NCBI GenBank assembly: GCA_028716975.1 | Contig: JAQUOU010000009.1 | Coordinates: 1 to 64,000 of the forward strand | Direction of reading: 5' to 3' | Origin: Methylobacter sp. | Lineage (GTDB): Bacteria > Pseudomonadota > Gammaproteobacteria > Methylococcales > Methylomonadaceae | DNA: 64,000 nucleotides | In this document: one piece after another, positions 35,638-44,819 of the stretch | How positions within the stretch are numbered: position 1 is the first letter of the stretch | Layout: each line of letters opens with the position of its first letter | The notes under the pieces: generated by a model | What the model saw: the letters and a program-made list of their open reading frames with translations, nothing else | Databases searched by the model: none | Told to the model about the DNA's origin: nothing | Translations under genes and position numbers: made by a program

Positions 35638-36543
35638 ATGCAAAATGATATCCATCAGCTTCTAGAATCGGCCAATCAAATTATTCTGGGCAAACAACAT
35701 CAAATCCGTCTTGCCATATGTTGCCTGCTTGCCGGCGGGCATCTGCTGATTGAAGATATTCCCGGCGTGGGCAAAACCACATTGGCGCATACCTTGGCAA
35801 AACTATTGGGTTTAAATTATCAGCGAATTCAATTCACCAGTGATATTTTGCCGGCGGATATTATGGGCGCTTCTGTGTTTGATGCCAAAAACCTGGAGTT
35901 TAAATTTCATCCCGGCCCGGTCTTTAATCAAATGATATTAGCCGATGAAATTAACCGCGCGACGCCCAAAGCGCAAAGCGCCCTGCTGGAAGCCATGGAA
36001 GAGCACCAGGTTACGGTTGAGGGAAAAACCTATCCGCTACCAAAACCTTTTTTTGTGATTGCCACTCAAAATCCGTCTCATCAAATAGGCACTTTTCCTT
36101 TGCCGGAATCGCAACTGGACCGTTTTTTAATGCGCCTGGAACTGGGTTATCCGGATCATAAAGCAGAACGCTTATTACTGACCGGACAAAACCGGTACAG
36201 CCTGATTGAATCGCTGCCTGTGCAGTTGCCGCCAACACAACTACAGCTTATGCAAAACGCTGTTACCAAGGTTTATACTTCCCCTGCCTTGCTTGATTAT
36301 TGCCAGGCCATTATTAACTTCACTCGCGAATCATCCGACTATCACTGCGGCCTTTCGCCAAGAGCCGGTTTAGCGCTGCTTACGGCGGCAAAAGCCTGGG
36401 CATTTATGGATCAGCGCAGTGCTGTTATTCCTGAAGATCTGCAAGCTGTGCTGCCGGCTGTTGCCGGGCACCGGTTAAGAGAGGGCAACAATAATTCAGA
36501 AGCCATTATTGCCCCGATATTAAATAAAGTAGCCGTCCATTGA
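35638..36543 (+). CDS. MoxR-family AAA+ ATPase
   Basis: The 301-residue protein has IEDIPGVGKTTLAHTLAK as Walker A (about residues 39-56), ILADEINRATPKAQSALLEAMEE as Walker B with the MoxR signature, then FFVIATQNPSHQIGTFPLPESQLDRF as sensor region. MoxR proteins act as chaperones for metal-enzyme or envelope complexes. The four-base overlap with the DUF58 gene and the transglutaminase that follows form the common MoxR-DUF58-TgpA operon. The C-terminus (HRLREG...NKVAVH) is slightly short but complete. Confidence 0.93.
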   Translation: MQNDIHQLLESANQIILGKQHQIRLAICCLLAGGHLLIEDIPGVGKTTLAHTLAKLLGLNYQRIQFTSDILPADIMGASVFDAKNLEFKFHPGPVFNQMILADEINRATPKAQSALLEAMEEHQVTVEGKTYPLPKPFFVIATQNPSHQIGTFPLPESQLDRFLMRLELGYPDHKAERLLLTGQNRYSLIESLPVQLPPTQLQLMQNAVTKVYTSPALLDYCQAIINFTRESSDYHCGLSPRAGLALLTAAKAWAFMDQRSAVIPEDLQAVLPAVAGHRLREGNNNSEAIIAPILNKVAVH

Positions 36544-37484
36544 AACCGCTTGCTTTAAAAGAACGTTTTCAATTCAGCCGGTTTTTTACCGGTGAGAAAG
36601 CTAGCGATGAGCCGGTAACATTGAATCATCGCCGGATATTTATTTTACCCACGGCACGCGGACTCGGCTTCGTTTTACTCCTTACATTGCTGCTTCTTAT
36701 CGCCTTCGTTTATAACAATAACCTCGCCTATTTACTGGCTTTTTTATTGGCCAGTATTTTTTTCATCACCATTTTACACAGCTACAATTCGCTTTCCGGG
36801 CTGATTCTGCAAAAAGGCCGGAGTAAAGCTGTTTTTGCGGGCGAAGCCGCGGGGTTCGACATTCATATTAATAATCCCGTAAATATTGAACGTCATCATC
36901 TACAGATTGGCCTGCAAAAGGTTGAAAATCTGATGATCCCGGCGCAAAGCAAGACCCTTGTTACGCTTTACTCAATCACTCAAAAAAGAGGCTGGCACGA
37001 AGCGGGCACCGTCACTGTTGCCAGTACGTTTCCATTGGGATTGTTTCGTGCCTGGTCTCCGCTCCGGTTTAACCTTAAAGTCCTGGTTTACCCAAAACCC
37101 TCGCCTCTGGAAATACCTTTCCCGGAAACGCCGGCAGCACAGTCCCAGTCCGGATTTAGCAAAAAAGGCGCTGATGATTTTTATGGTTTGCAGGAATATC
37201 ACGCCGGCGACTCCATCAAACACATACACTGGAAAGCGTTTGCCAAAGGACAAGGCCTGTTCAGCAAACAATACGGCGGTGAAAATTCAGCAGAAATCCG
37301 GCTGGACTACGACTATGCGCGCGGAAATAATGTTGAAGAACGACTGAGCCAACTATGCCGCTGGCTGATTGACGCTGAAAAAGCCGGAATGACTTATGGC
37401 TTCTCCTTGCCGGGATTAAAACTGCCGTCTGATAACGGCTCCTTGCATTATAAAAAGTGCCTGGAAGCATTGGCTTTGTTTTAA
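36540..37484 (+). CDS. DUF58 domain protein
   Basis: This 314-residue protein has two membrane helices near residues 36-80 (LGFVLLLTLLLLIAFVYNNN, AYLLAFLLASIFFI). A beta-rich segment follows, and then the DUF58 motif FYGLQEYHAGDSIKHIHWKAFAKG (about 217-240). DUF58 proteins are partners of MoxR ATPases, with a proposed envelope-complex assembly role. The start ATG overlaps the moxR stop by four bases. The protein is complete. Confidence 0.9.
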   Translation: MKPLALKERFQFSRFFTGEKASDEPVTLNHRRIFILPTARGLGFVLLLTLLLLIAFVYNNNLAYLLAFLLASIFFITILHSYNSLSGLILQKGRSKAVFAGEAAGFDIHINNPVNIERHHLQIGLQKVENLMIPAQSKTLVTLYSITQKRGWHEAGTVTVASTFPLGLFRAWSPLRFNLKVLVYPKPSPLEIPFPETPAAQSQSGFSKKGADDFYGLQEYHAGDSIKHIHWKAFAKGQGLFSKQYGGENSAEIRLDYDYARGNNVEERLSQLCRWLIDAEKAGMTYGFSLPGLKLPSDNGSLHYKKCLEALALF

Positions 37485-37489
37485 CCCTG

Positions 37490-39433
37490 ATGCACACTGA
37501 ATTCAACAACAACATTTTAATCTTTTTGCTGTCCGCTATCGGGTTGATTGTCTTTCCGCATGTTTACCATCTCCCGATAGCCGTTATTGGGTTTTTTTTC
37601 CTGCTGCTATGCTGGCGTTTTACTGGTGTCTGGAAAGAAAGCCGGCTGCCCAAAAAACACCTGATTTTATTTCTAACTGTGATAGCCATATTCATTCTGT
37701 ATAGCCAGCATCAGGGCATACTAGGCCGTGACGCCGGAACCAGCTTGTTTGTTACGGCATTGGGGCTCAAATTACTGGAGATTAAAAAAGAACGCGATCT
37801 CTACCTGATTATCTATCTGGCATTTATCGTTGCGGCCTCACAGTTTTTATATGACCAAAGCTTGACTATGGCGGCTTATATTCTTCCGGTGTGCTGCGTA
37901 CTCTTAGCCACCCTGGTCTGCATTAACAGCCGCAGGCCGCAAACCCTTCCCGCATTAAAAACAGCGGGCATCATTGTTATGCAGGCCATACCGCTTGCTA
38001 TTGTTATATTTATATTGTTCCCCCGAATTGAAGCGCCACGCTGGATGCTGTTTAATGATAGTCATCAAGCCAGGACAGGATTAAGCGACAGCATGGAACC
38101 CGGTTCAATCAGCCGCTTGGGATTATCTGATGAACTGGTATTCCGCGTGAAATTTGCCGGTGCGATTCCGCCGCCTCACGAACGCTATTGGCGCGGGCCG
38201 GTTTTATCTCACACCGACGGCAAGCACTGGACTCAGTTAAAATCCAGGATCTTCGAGAACACCTTCGGCAAACCTGTTGTTGCCGGTACGCCCTATCAAT
38301 ACACTCTATTGATGGAGCCCCAGAATAAACACTGGGTTTTTGCCCTGGACATGCCGGCAGAATTTTCCTTGCCTTTAATCCGAAACAGCAACTACCAGCT
38401 CATTACCTCAGCAAACCCCGATAAGCGCGCTGAATATAAAGTAACTTCCTACCCCAAATACAACACCGGCCCTATTACGGGCAACGGCTACAAAGATACA
38501 ACGCAACTGCCGGGCGAGCCGTCCGGCGAAATCAAACAGCTGGTTAAACGGTTACACGGCTTTGACGATGTCCCCGAAAACTTTATCAAACAGTTATTAC
38601 AGCATTTTAGAAAAGAAGACTTCCACTACACGTTAACACCGCCATTGATGGAAGAAAATCCGATTGAAACCTTTTTATTTGAAACCCGTTATGGCTTTTG
38701 CAGTCATTACGCGGCGGCTTTCGTTTATTTACTGCGCGCCGCCCACATTCCATCCCGCGTCGTCACCGGCTATCAGGGCGGGGAATTGAACAGGGCCGGT
38801 AATTTCCTGGAAATCAGGCAAGCCAATGCCCATGCCTGGGCTGAAGTCTGGCTGGAAAATCAAGGCTGGGTCCGGTTTGATCCTACTGCGGCCATTGCGC
38901 CGGAAAGAATTGAACAGGATGTGAATTTAGGCCAGCTTATGCCCGGCGGCATAATCAGCTTTGCACCGTCCGACACCCATGTCAATTGGCTGAAACAGGC
39001 CAGGCAGCTTTGGAGCAATATTGATTACAACTGGCAGCGCTGGGTTATCAATTACGACAACAGGAATCAAGCCAGATTCCTGTCATCATTAGGCATAGAT
39101 GACATTAAAGCCATGGTGTACTGGATGATGGCGCTGATAGCGCTAATAACAGCCGTGCTTGGCTGGTTTCTGTTATACCGAAAACAACAAACTACTGACA
39201 AAGCGGTGCTTATCTATAATCGGTTTTGTAAAAAAATTGCCCAACGTGGGCTATCAAGAGGCGCCGGCGAAGGAGCAAAGGATTTTGCCAAGCGCATAAA
39301 AATACAGCTCCCCAAACACGCTAAAGACATAAACCGGATCACAGCCGTATTTATTGATTTACGCTATGGCAATAATGCAAACCCGGATGATTTAAAAAGA
39401 TTTAGCCGCCTGGTTGACGGATTTAAGGTTTGA
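37490..39433 (+). CDS. Transglutaminase-like membrane protein (DUF3488/TgpA type)
   Basis: The ATG at 37490 is chosen since the frame extension to 37457 overlaps the DUF58 gene. Of its 647 residues, the first 180 hold about six membrane helices (DUF3488). The periplasmic transglutaminase-like domain has catalytic Cys404 in YGFCSHYAAAFVYLLRAA, His in NAHAWAEVW, and Asp in RFDPTAA. One further helix lies near 545-565, followed by a cytoplasmic tail with a DUF4129-like end. TgpA proteins are envelope transglutaminase/protease-like enzymes of unknown substrate. It closes the three-gene operon. Confidence 0.92.
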   Translation: MHTEFNNNILIFLLSAIGLIVFPHVYHLPIAVIGFFFLLLCWRFTGVWKESRLPKKHLILFLTVIAIFILYSQHQGILGRDAGTSLFVTALGLKLLEIKKERDLYLIIYLAFIVAASQFLYDQSLTMAAYILPVCCVLLATLVCINSRRPQTLPALKTAGIIVMQAIPLAIVIFILFPRIEAPRWMLFNDSHQARTGLSDSMEPGSISRLGLSDELVFRVKFAGAIPPPHERYWRGPVLSHTDGKHWTQLKSRIFENTFGKPVVAGTPYQYTLLMEPQNKHWVFALDMPAEFSLPLIRNSNYQLITSANPDKRAEYKVTSYPKYNTGPITGNGYKDTTQLPGEPSGEIKQLVKRLHGFDDVPENFIKQLLQHFRKEDFHYTLTPPLMEENPIETFLFETRYGFCSHYAAAFVYLLRAAHIPSRVVTGYQGGELNRAGNFLEIRQANAHAWAEVWLENQGWVRFDPTAAIAPERIEQDVNLGQLMPGGIISFAPSDTHVNWLKQARQLWSNIDYNWQRWVINYDNRNQARFLSSLGIDDIKAMVYWMMALIALITAVLGWFLLYRKQQTTDKAVLIYNRFCKKIAQRGLSRGAGEGAKDFAKRIKIQLPKHAKDINRITAVFIDLRYGNNANPDDLKRFSRLVDGFKV

Positions 39434-39712
39434 CCCGACTACATCAGCATTTATTTCAGGATGCGCTAGACTTGAATACGCAAATAACACCTTTGATGAT
39501 TTTGTAGAATGTAAATAAACAAAATCAACATTTGCTGCTTAAGAATAGTCAGCTACAAAATCAGCGTCATACCGGCATGGATGGCAAGACAAACTCTACT
39601 CTTGGGCTCATATCCTGAGCGAAAAGTCGTACAGGTCCGGTTAGCTCCAAGTTATTCTGTCCATTTGAGTAATTTGAGCATATTTATTTAAAAAGATGAG
39701 GAAGACATAAGC
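39434..39712. repeat. Intergenic region with a partial dispersed-repeat copy
   Basis: CGTCATACCGGCATGG at 39565-39580 matches the left end of the repeat at 44820 and 6857. The following bases (to about 39650) do not match the full element well. The remainder presumably carries the promoter of the lipoprotein genes; nothing specific was identified. Confidence 0.45.
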
Positions 39713-40132
39713 ATGTTCATAAGATTAAAAGGTCACATACTATTTGGATTAATGACAGCTTCATTACTTGCCGGTTGTCAAAATGCTGCTTTTCATAGAG
39801 CAGATGTTCAAGATAACTCCAGTGACAGAATGACTGTTGGAAAGGTTCAGAAGGAAATACGGGTTGGCATGAGTAGTGCCGATGTTGCTCAAGTACTTGG
39901 TTCACCTAATATCGTGTCAACCGATGAAGAACGCAGAGAAGTTTGGATTTACGACAAAATCGCAACCGACAGAGCCTATTCATCCAGTGCAGGCGGTGTC
40001 AATGCTTTGATTCTCGGCTTTGGCACTTCGGCAGAGGCATCTTCGACAAGTCAGCGAACGCTTACTGTTATTATTAAGTTCGATAATAGCGGAAAAGTGC
40101 GTAACTTTGCTTATAACACATCAAGGTTTTAA
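39713..40132 (+). CDS. BamE/SmpA-like lipoprotein
   Basis: The 139-residue precursor has lipobox SLLAGC (Cys22). The mature part carries a BamE-like domain: IRVGMSSADVAQVLGSPNIVSTDEERREVWIYDKI (about residues 51-85), the fold of small outer-membrane assembly lipoproteins. A Ser/Ala/Gly-rich insert (YSSSAGGVNALILGFGTSAEASS) separates it from the last strand, VIIKFDNSGKVRNF. It is the first of three closely packed lipoprotein genes. It is unlikely to be BamE itself, since the Gly-rich insert is foreign to BamE. Confidence 0.75.
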   Translation: MFIRLKGHILFGLMTASLLAGCQNAAFHRADVQDNSSDRMTVGKVQKEIRVGMSSADVAQVLGSPNIVSTDEERREVWIYDKIATDRAYSSSAGGVNALILGFGTSAEASSTSQRTLTVIIKFDNSGKVRNFAYNTSRF

Positions 40133-40133
40133 G

Positions 40134-40667
40134 ATGAAAAATCTACCCTTATTATACATTCCGCTTTTTATTGCTGGTTGCGTAACCATACCGCCAGATA
40201 CTTTTGTAACTACGCCACAGCTTTTACAACAGAGACAGCTTGAAACTCGCCGCTATGAAGGTATAAAAGAAACTGATTTGATTTCAGCAAGTGCCAACGT
40301 ACTTCAGGACTTGGGATTTAATCTTGAAAATTCAGAAACTAAGCTCGGTGTTTTAACTGCGAGCAAACAACGAGATGCTACCGACGGTGCTGAAATAGCT
40401 GGAGCGGTTCTCATTGCTTTACTTGGTGGTGGAGCAATACCCATCAGTAAAGATCAAACTATCCGCGTAGCTCTTGTTGTCCGTCCGGTTAATGACAGTA
40501 ACGGCAATGCAATAGTGGATATTAATTTTGTCAGAGTTATTTTTCAGCGAATTGTACGCCGCACAGACAACAGCGAATATGCAGAAACTCTTCGCGATAT
40601 TCAACTCTACCAAGATTTCTATGAGCGGGTTTCAAAATCCGTATTTATTGAGGCCCAAAAAATATGA
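40134..40667 (+). CDS. Putative lipoprotein, paralogous to the next gene
   Basis: The start ATG at 40134, one base after the previous stop region, gives a lipobox FIAGC (Cys16) within a 177-residue product; the longer in-frame extension has no signal. The body shares a layout with the following protein: LISASANVLQDLGFNLENSETKLGVLTASKQRD, strands VALVVRPV and VDINFVRVIF, then YQDFYERVSKSVFIEAQ. A hydrophobic Ala/Gly stretch (AGAVLIALLGGGA) lies between. No known domain is recognised. The operon context suggests an outer-membrane lipoprotein set. Confidence 0.7.
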   Translation: MKNLPLLYIPLFIAGCVTIPPDTFVTTPQLLQQRQLETRRYEGIKETDLISASANVLQDLGFNLENSETKLGVLTASKQRDATDGAEIAGAVLIALLGGGAIPISKDQTIRVALVVRPVNDSNGNAIVDINFVRVIFQRIVRRTDNSEYAETLRDIQLYQDFYERVSKSVFIEAQKI

Positions 40668-41083
40668 AATCATTATTCGTAGTAATTTTAATAGCTGTTT
40701 CACTACTAAGTGGCTGCGCTACTACAAATCAGCGTGTTCTTGACATGGGTGACGAATCCCAATTACAGAAGCGTAGTTATCAGTCTCGAATATTTGATAC
40801 AGCGGATAAAGAAAAGATACTTAGAGCAACTATTTCAACCCTTCAAGACTTTGGTTTTGTAATTGACCGTGCAGATTTAACACTGGGGAGCGTAAGCGGT
40901 ACAAAGCGAGACCTTAATCAAGTCAAAATTACTGTCTCAGTTAGACCTAAGGGAAATGATCGTATATTGGTTAGAGCAAACGCTCAATTCAACATAACGC
41001 CCGTCGAAGACCCAAAGCAATATCAAAACTTTTTTACTTCGCTTGAAAAATCACTGTTTCTTACTGCTCATGCTGGAGAATAA
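40664..41083 (+). CDS. Putative lipoprotein, third of a set
   Basis: The 139-residue protein has lipobox SLLSGC (Cys18). Its start overlaps the preceding stop by four bases. ATISTLQDFGFVIDRADLTLGSVSGTKRD parallels the preceding lipoprotein, as does the ending YQNFFTSLEKSLFLTA, so the two are paralogues of different length. The function is unknown. A DUF-type lipoprotein with a two-layer sandwich is plausible from the alternating strands, but is not proven. Confidence 0.7.
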   Translation: MKSLFVVILIAVSLLSGCATTNQRVLDMGDESQLQKRSYQSRIFDTADKEKILRATISTLQDFGFVIDRADLTLGSVSGTKRDLNQVKITVSVRPKGNDRILVRANAQFNITPVEDPKQYQNFFTSLEKSLFLTAHAGE

Positions 41084-41112
41084 GGCATAAGAGTTAGATA
41101 CAATATTCAATA

Positions 41113-41580
41113 TTGTACTCAACCGGGAGCGCGGTGAAAATATGGTTTCATGTTTTAACAGCTATCTGCCTTCCAGATAGCTTTATATTAGTCTTCAATA
41201 TCCGCGCTGCTCTTCTAGCCATCCTCCTGCTTTTATCCGCATGCATCTTCGCGGCTGAAGATGAATCCCCGCTCCAATGCAGATACGATGGCAATCAACA
41301 GGAAATGAATGCCTGCGCTGTTCGCGATTACAAAGCGGCGGACAGAGCGCTGAACGATGAATACAAAAAACTCATGACATTGTTGCCGCCAGTAGAGCAG
41401 CAGCGCCTTCGGCAAGATCAGCGCGCATGGCTGAAGCGGCGGGATCCCCACTGCAAGGCCGAAGCAAAATTGTCGGAAGGCGGATCAATCTGGCCGCTTG
41501 AGTTTTCCGGCTGCCTAAGGGTGATCACGGGGCATCGTACCGGAGAGCTTAAAAAAATCAATGACGGCCCTCTACACTGA
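41113..41580 (+). CDS. LprI-like (DUF1311) envelope protein
   Basis: The 155-residue protein contains the LprI/DUF1311 pattern: QQEMNACAVRDYKAADRALNDEYKKLM (about residues 60-86), RLRQDQRAWLKRRDPHC and a final Cys in FSGCLR. Relatives include lysozyme-inhibitor-like lipoproteins. The signal is the hydrophobic run AALLAILLLLSACIFA. The N-terminal 35 residues before it look like an over-extension, though no better ATG is available close to the signal. Transcription from the lipoprotein promoter is possible. Confidence 0.75.
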   Translation: MYSTGSAVKIWFHVLTAICLPDSFILVFNIRAALLAILLLLSACIFAAEDESPLQCRYDGNQQEMNACAVRDYKAADRALNDEYKKLMTLLPPVEQQRLRQDQRAWLKRRDPHCKAEAKLSEGGSIWPLEFSGCLRVITGHRTGELKKINDGPLH

Positions 41581-41633
41581 CTTTTCTAGGCTAGTAATGA
41601 AGAATTGTTTAGATGTGCATGACAGGCATTTAA

Positions 41634-42068
41634 TTACGGCCCGCCGCGAACATGCGCTGTCGCCAGATAAATCTCACAAATGAAATTGAGCAGCGCCGCA
41701 ATCAGGCAGAGCATGGCTGCAACAAATAACGAGGCTATGACTACGGCTATGTCGAGAACGATGAATGAGCCTAGAAACAATACCGCAACGACCGAACAGA
41801 TCAATAGCAAACTGGTTGTGCATAGTCCAATTGCCCAATGAATAAGGCGAGCGCGCTGTTTCAGGGATTTTAGCTCAGACTGGATAGCTTGATTTGTATC
41901 ATCAGCCTGTAGCGATCTGCTATGCAAAGCCCGCGATCTATCGATAATACGCGCTAAACGGTTGGTCAATACCGATAAGATACCGGCAACGCCCGTCAGC
42001 AAAAATACCGGCGCCACAGCAAGCTGAATAGCATGGGCAATAGTGGTGACAGGAAGTTCTGTAATCAT
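41634..42068 (-). CDS. DUF2721 membrane protein
   Basis: The 144-residue protein starts AHAIQLAVAPVFLLTGVAGILSVLTNRLARIIDR (helix 1 and the basic signature), then two more hydrophobic helices (IGLCTTSLLLICSVVAVLFL, VIASLFVAAMLCLIAALLNFI). This is DUF2721, small inner-membrane proteins of unknown function. It is convergent with the LprI-like gene and separated by 53 bases. Confidence 0.85.
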   Translation of the reverse strand: MITELPVTTIAHAIQLAVAPVFLLTGVAGILSVLTNRLARIIDRSRALHSRSLQADDTNQAIQSELKSLKQRARLIHWAIGLCTTSLLLICSVVAVLFLGSFIVLDIAVVIASLFVAAMLCLIAALLNFICEIYLATAHVRGGP

Positions 42069-42208
42069 TAACAGGCCTTATGTTGAAGAAAATCAATGGG
42101 AATCCTTATTGATTTATAAAGAAGTGCAGGAGTTGAGGGTTGCTTCGTCACCACAATCTACCGCGCAGCTCAAGAGGGAGAGGAAATTTTTGAAAATTTC
42201 CATGGATT

Positions 42209-43258
42209 TTACATCATCGTACGGCTTATCAGGCCCAGAATATCCAAAGCGCGGCAACAGTAGGCCCGTTCGTTATCATGCATCAATGAAATGCCTATCT
42301 GCTTGCCATTGCTAACTACCAGGTAATTCATCAGGATGATTGCAGAATATTCAGTCCCGAGATAATCAATGCTGGCTTTTTCATGTCCCCACGCGCCGTA
42401 TTCACAATGAATAATTCCTGCGAGACTGCTTTTCGCATAGTTTTCAAAAAGTTCGACACACTCGTCCCGTGATGTATTCCTGGCCAGGGTCGCAGTAAAA
42501 TCCAGGACTGAAACAATAGCGGTCGGTACTCGATATGAAATCGAGTCAAGTTTGCCTTCGAGAGACGGTAACACCAGGGCCGTTGATTTAGCCACATTGG
42601 TGTTTACCGGCAAGATCGATGCTGCGCATGTCCGTCCCAGTTGAGATACCGCATGGTAGCCGTCGAGAACGCGTTGATCGGAAAGAGCAGGATGTATGGT
42701 AATGATTCGAGCGTAGTCAATACCAAAGTGCTTATCGAGAATAAAAGCCACCGGGACCATGGCATTTCCGGTACAGGTACTCGCGGTAATAACATGGTGC
42801 CGATCCGGATCGTATTCATGATCGTTGACGCCGAAGACCAAGCTGATGTCGCAACCGCCGATATTCAGAGTACACATCACTTTTTTGGCAATTTTATATT
42901 CAATGATTGCCCGGAGATCAGCAATGGCGGCTGTTCCGGTCGCATCAAGGAAAACATCAAGCTCAAACCCCCGCAGGGCCTTGCAGGTGTCGTCATCCGG
43001 TAGTCCCCTGCGCCGGTCTACTTGCAAGTAGCGAACAGGTTTGCCGCCTATAATCAGGTCGTTGCCATCACAATCAAGCGAGAATGCCGGCTTTCCGTAG
43101 GTGCTGTCATTGGCCATCAGGTAAGCCACTTGATCAATCGGCATGACGTCGCATACCACGCAAATGTCGAACCTGCCTCCTGCAGACTGGGTGTAATTGG
43201 TGCGCAACAAGCCGCGGCCAATCCTTCCGAGACCTGCAATTCCTACACGTAAAGTCAT
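42209..43258 (-). CDS. GAPDH/erythrose-4-phosphate dehydrogenase family enzyme, divergent
   Basis: The 349-residue protein has the NAD-binding start VGIAGLGRIGRGLLRT and the catalytic Cys162 in the motif TCTGNA, where canonical enzymes have SCTTNC. The His motif reads ITIHPALSDQRVLDGYH, closer to Epd (HSAMNDQQVIDAYH) than to GapA (HAYTATQ). AASILPVNTNVAKST and SYRVPTAIVSVLDF are also Epd-like. The C-terminal WYDNE becomes MHDNE. It is probably an aldehyde-phosphate dehydrogenase; the substrate is uncertain. It stands alone with no obvious operon partner. Confidence 0.8.
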   Translation of the reverse strand: MTLRVGIAGLGRIGRGLLRTNYTQSAGGRFDICVVCDVMPIDQVAYLMANDSTYGKPAFSLDCDGNDLIIGGKPVRYLQVDRRRGLPDDDTCKALRGFELDVFLDATGTAAIADLRAIIEYKIAKKVMCTLNIGGCDISLVFGVNDHEYDPDRHHVITASTCTGNAMVPVAFILDKHFGIDYARIITIHPALSDQRVLDGYHAVSQLGRTCAASILPVNTNVAKSTALVLPSLEGKLDSISYRVPTAIVSVLDFTATLARNTSRDECVELFENYAKSSLAGIIHCEYGAWGHEKASIDYLGTEYSAIILMNYLVVSNGKQIGISLMHDNERAYCCRALDILGLISRTMM

Positions 43259-43544
43259 GGCTAAAGGATTCCTATGTCAGATTTGGAGGTTTTCCGGTTG
43301 ATTATCAGGATTGTCTCGATTAATAAAAAACTTCCCTTCCCGGGCAGTTTGGCGATAGTGCTACAGGGAATTGACCCCTTTATTAATGCTGACATTACGC
43401 TAATTCTGAAGTAAATGAAGCCCCAATAACTATAGCTCAATAACTGTAATGCCGCCAAGTGCGATGGACATCACTTTTTTCACTACTGCATTAATAAATC
43501 CATACTTTTTATGTTGTAAACAAGAGGTAAAAAGTGTTACCGGC

Positions 43545-44759
43545 TCAAGCCGGTAAAGAATATACCGCAAGCCTGACTTTCTTTTTAATGGGATCAGTCC
43601 AGGCAATGAAAACTTCCTTGCCGATTTTTTCCATGCCCGGATATTTGCTTGGCCAGCGGGCAAAACTGCCGCGATAAACTTTTGTCTTATCGCGCACCTG
43701 ACCGTCGGGGATAACCCGCGCTATCATTAATTCTTCTTCCGGCCCGGCATTGCCGCGCCAGCTTACCAGTGCCGAACCATCATCGAGCAGCACGGCATTC
43801 GCATAACCCATTGCCTGATCGTCTACTTCAATGGGAGAGTTAAATTTGCCGCCGTCCGATGAAAAACTAACCCTAACCCGGCCCTTGCCGTCACCGGCAG
43901 TGAACCAGGCAACTATGCCCTGTTGGCCGGATAAATCCACAGACGGGCCATTGCTGGGGCAGCCATTGATTATCCAGTGATCATCATGCACGGGAGCCGA
44001 CTGTATCACGCCCTTACGATTCCAGCGCACCGCGCTGATGTCCCGGACTTCACCCTTAAAATGCTCGCGATAAACAGTGACGAGCTCGCTATCCCGGGCA
44101 TCTGTGTAACTGCGGCAACAAGAGCAAACATCATCGTCCAGGGTAATTTCGGGGCTCGCCTGCCCGTCTTTATTCAGCATCGTCGCCATGAGTTGGTAGC
44201 GGCTGGTATTTTTACCGGAGGCTTGGGAATCATCATGATTAACATGCCGGCTATCCGTCCATACCAACGCTAAACCAGCGTCCGGCAGTGGCGTAAGCGA
44301 CATTTGGGCATCGTAAATACGAGCTTGATTAGTATAAGGTTTTAGCGGAGCACTCCAGGCGCGGCCGCTATCGGCTGATCGAGAGAGATAAATGTCGGCG
44401 GCATAAGGATCCGTATCGTTTTTTACCGAAAGCATCCAGGCCGCTGCCAGCGTGCCATCGCTCATGCCTTGCACGACCGGGGGATCGGCGAGCTTGCTAT
44501 TAACACTGACTACGGTCTGCGGCGGCAGCCATCCCTGTTTTCCGTAGACAGCAAAGCGCACGGTATTTTTGAAACCTTTCGTTTCCACCCAACTTAAAAT
44601 CAGCTTTCCGTCCGCTGTGTGCGCCAGATGATGTTGCTGGCTGACACCGGCAGGGGTAATTCCAGCTCCCGCACGGGTGACTCCGACGTGAATCCGTGAT
44701 GACACCCCTGCCAAAACAGAAGAATTCCTATAGCGATTTTTTGAAAATCTTTTTTTCAA
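43545..44759 (-). CDS. Sialidase-like (BNR/Asp-box) protein with a CSCC motif
   Basis: The 404-residue protein shows repeated Asp-box/BNR-type beta-propeller stretches: RSADSGRAWSAP, VSFSSDGGKFNSPIEV, and several W-ending blades. It contains an unusual cluster Cys212-Ser-Cys214-Cys215 after DDDV, and NGCPSNGPSVD, which might bind metal. Catalytic sialidase residues cannot be confirmed. It lies downstream of the TonB-receptor pseudogene on the same strand, so a role in metal or ligand handling is a guess. The first 35 residues have basic and hydrophobic character but no clear signal cleavage site. Confidence 0.65.
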   Translation of the reverse strand: MKKRFSKNRYRNSSVLAGVSSRIHVGVTRAGAGITPAGVSQQHHLAHTADGKLILSWVETKGFKNTVRFAVYGKQGWLPPQTVVSVNSKLADPPVVQGMSDGTLAAAWMLSVKNDTDPYAADIYLSRSADSGRAWSAPLKPYTNQARIYDAQMSLTPLPDAGLALVWTDSRHVNHDDSQASGKNTSRYQLMATMLNKDGQASPEITLDDDVCSCCRSYTDARDSELVTVYREHFKGEVRDISAVRWNRKGVIQSAPVHDDHWIINGCPSNGPSVDLSGQQGIVAWFTAGDGKGRVRVSFSSDGGKFNSPIEVDDQAMGYANAVLLDDGSALVSWRGNAGPEEELMIARVIPDGQVRDKTKVYRGSFARWPSKYPGMEKIGKEVFIAWTDPIKKKVRLAVYSLPA

Positions 44760-44819
44760 TCATTTTATTTACCCCTGATTTATAAGCGGTGAAAAGGTGG
44801 GCTTCATATTTACCAACAC

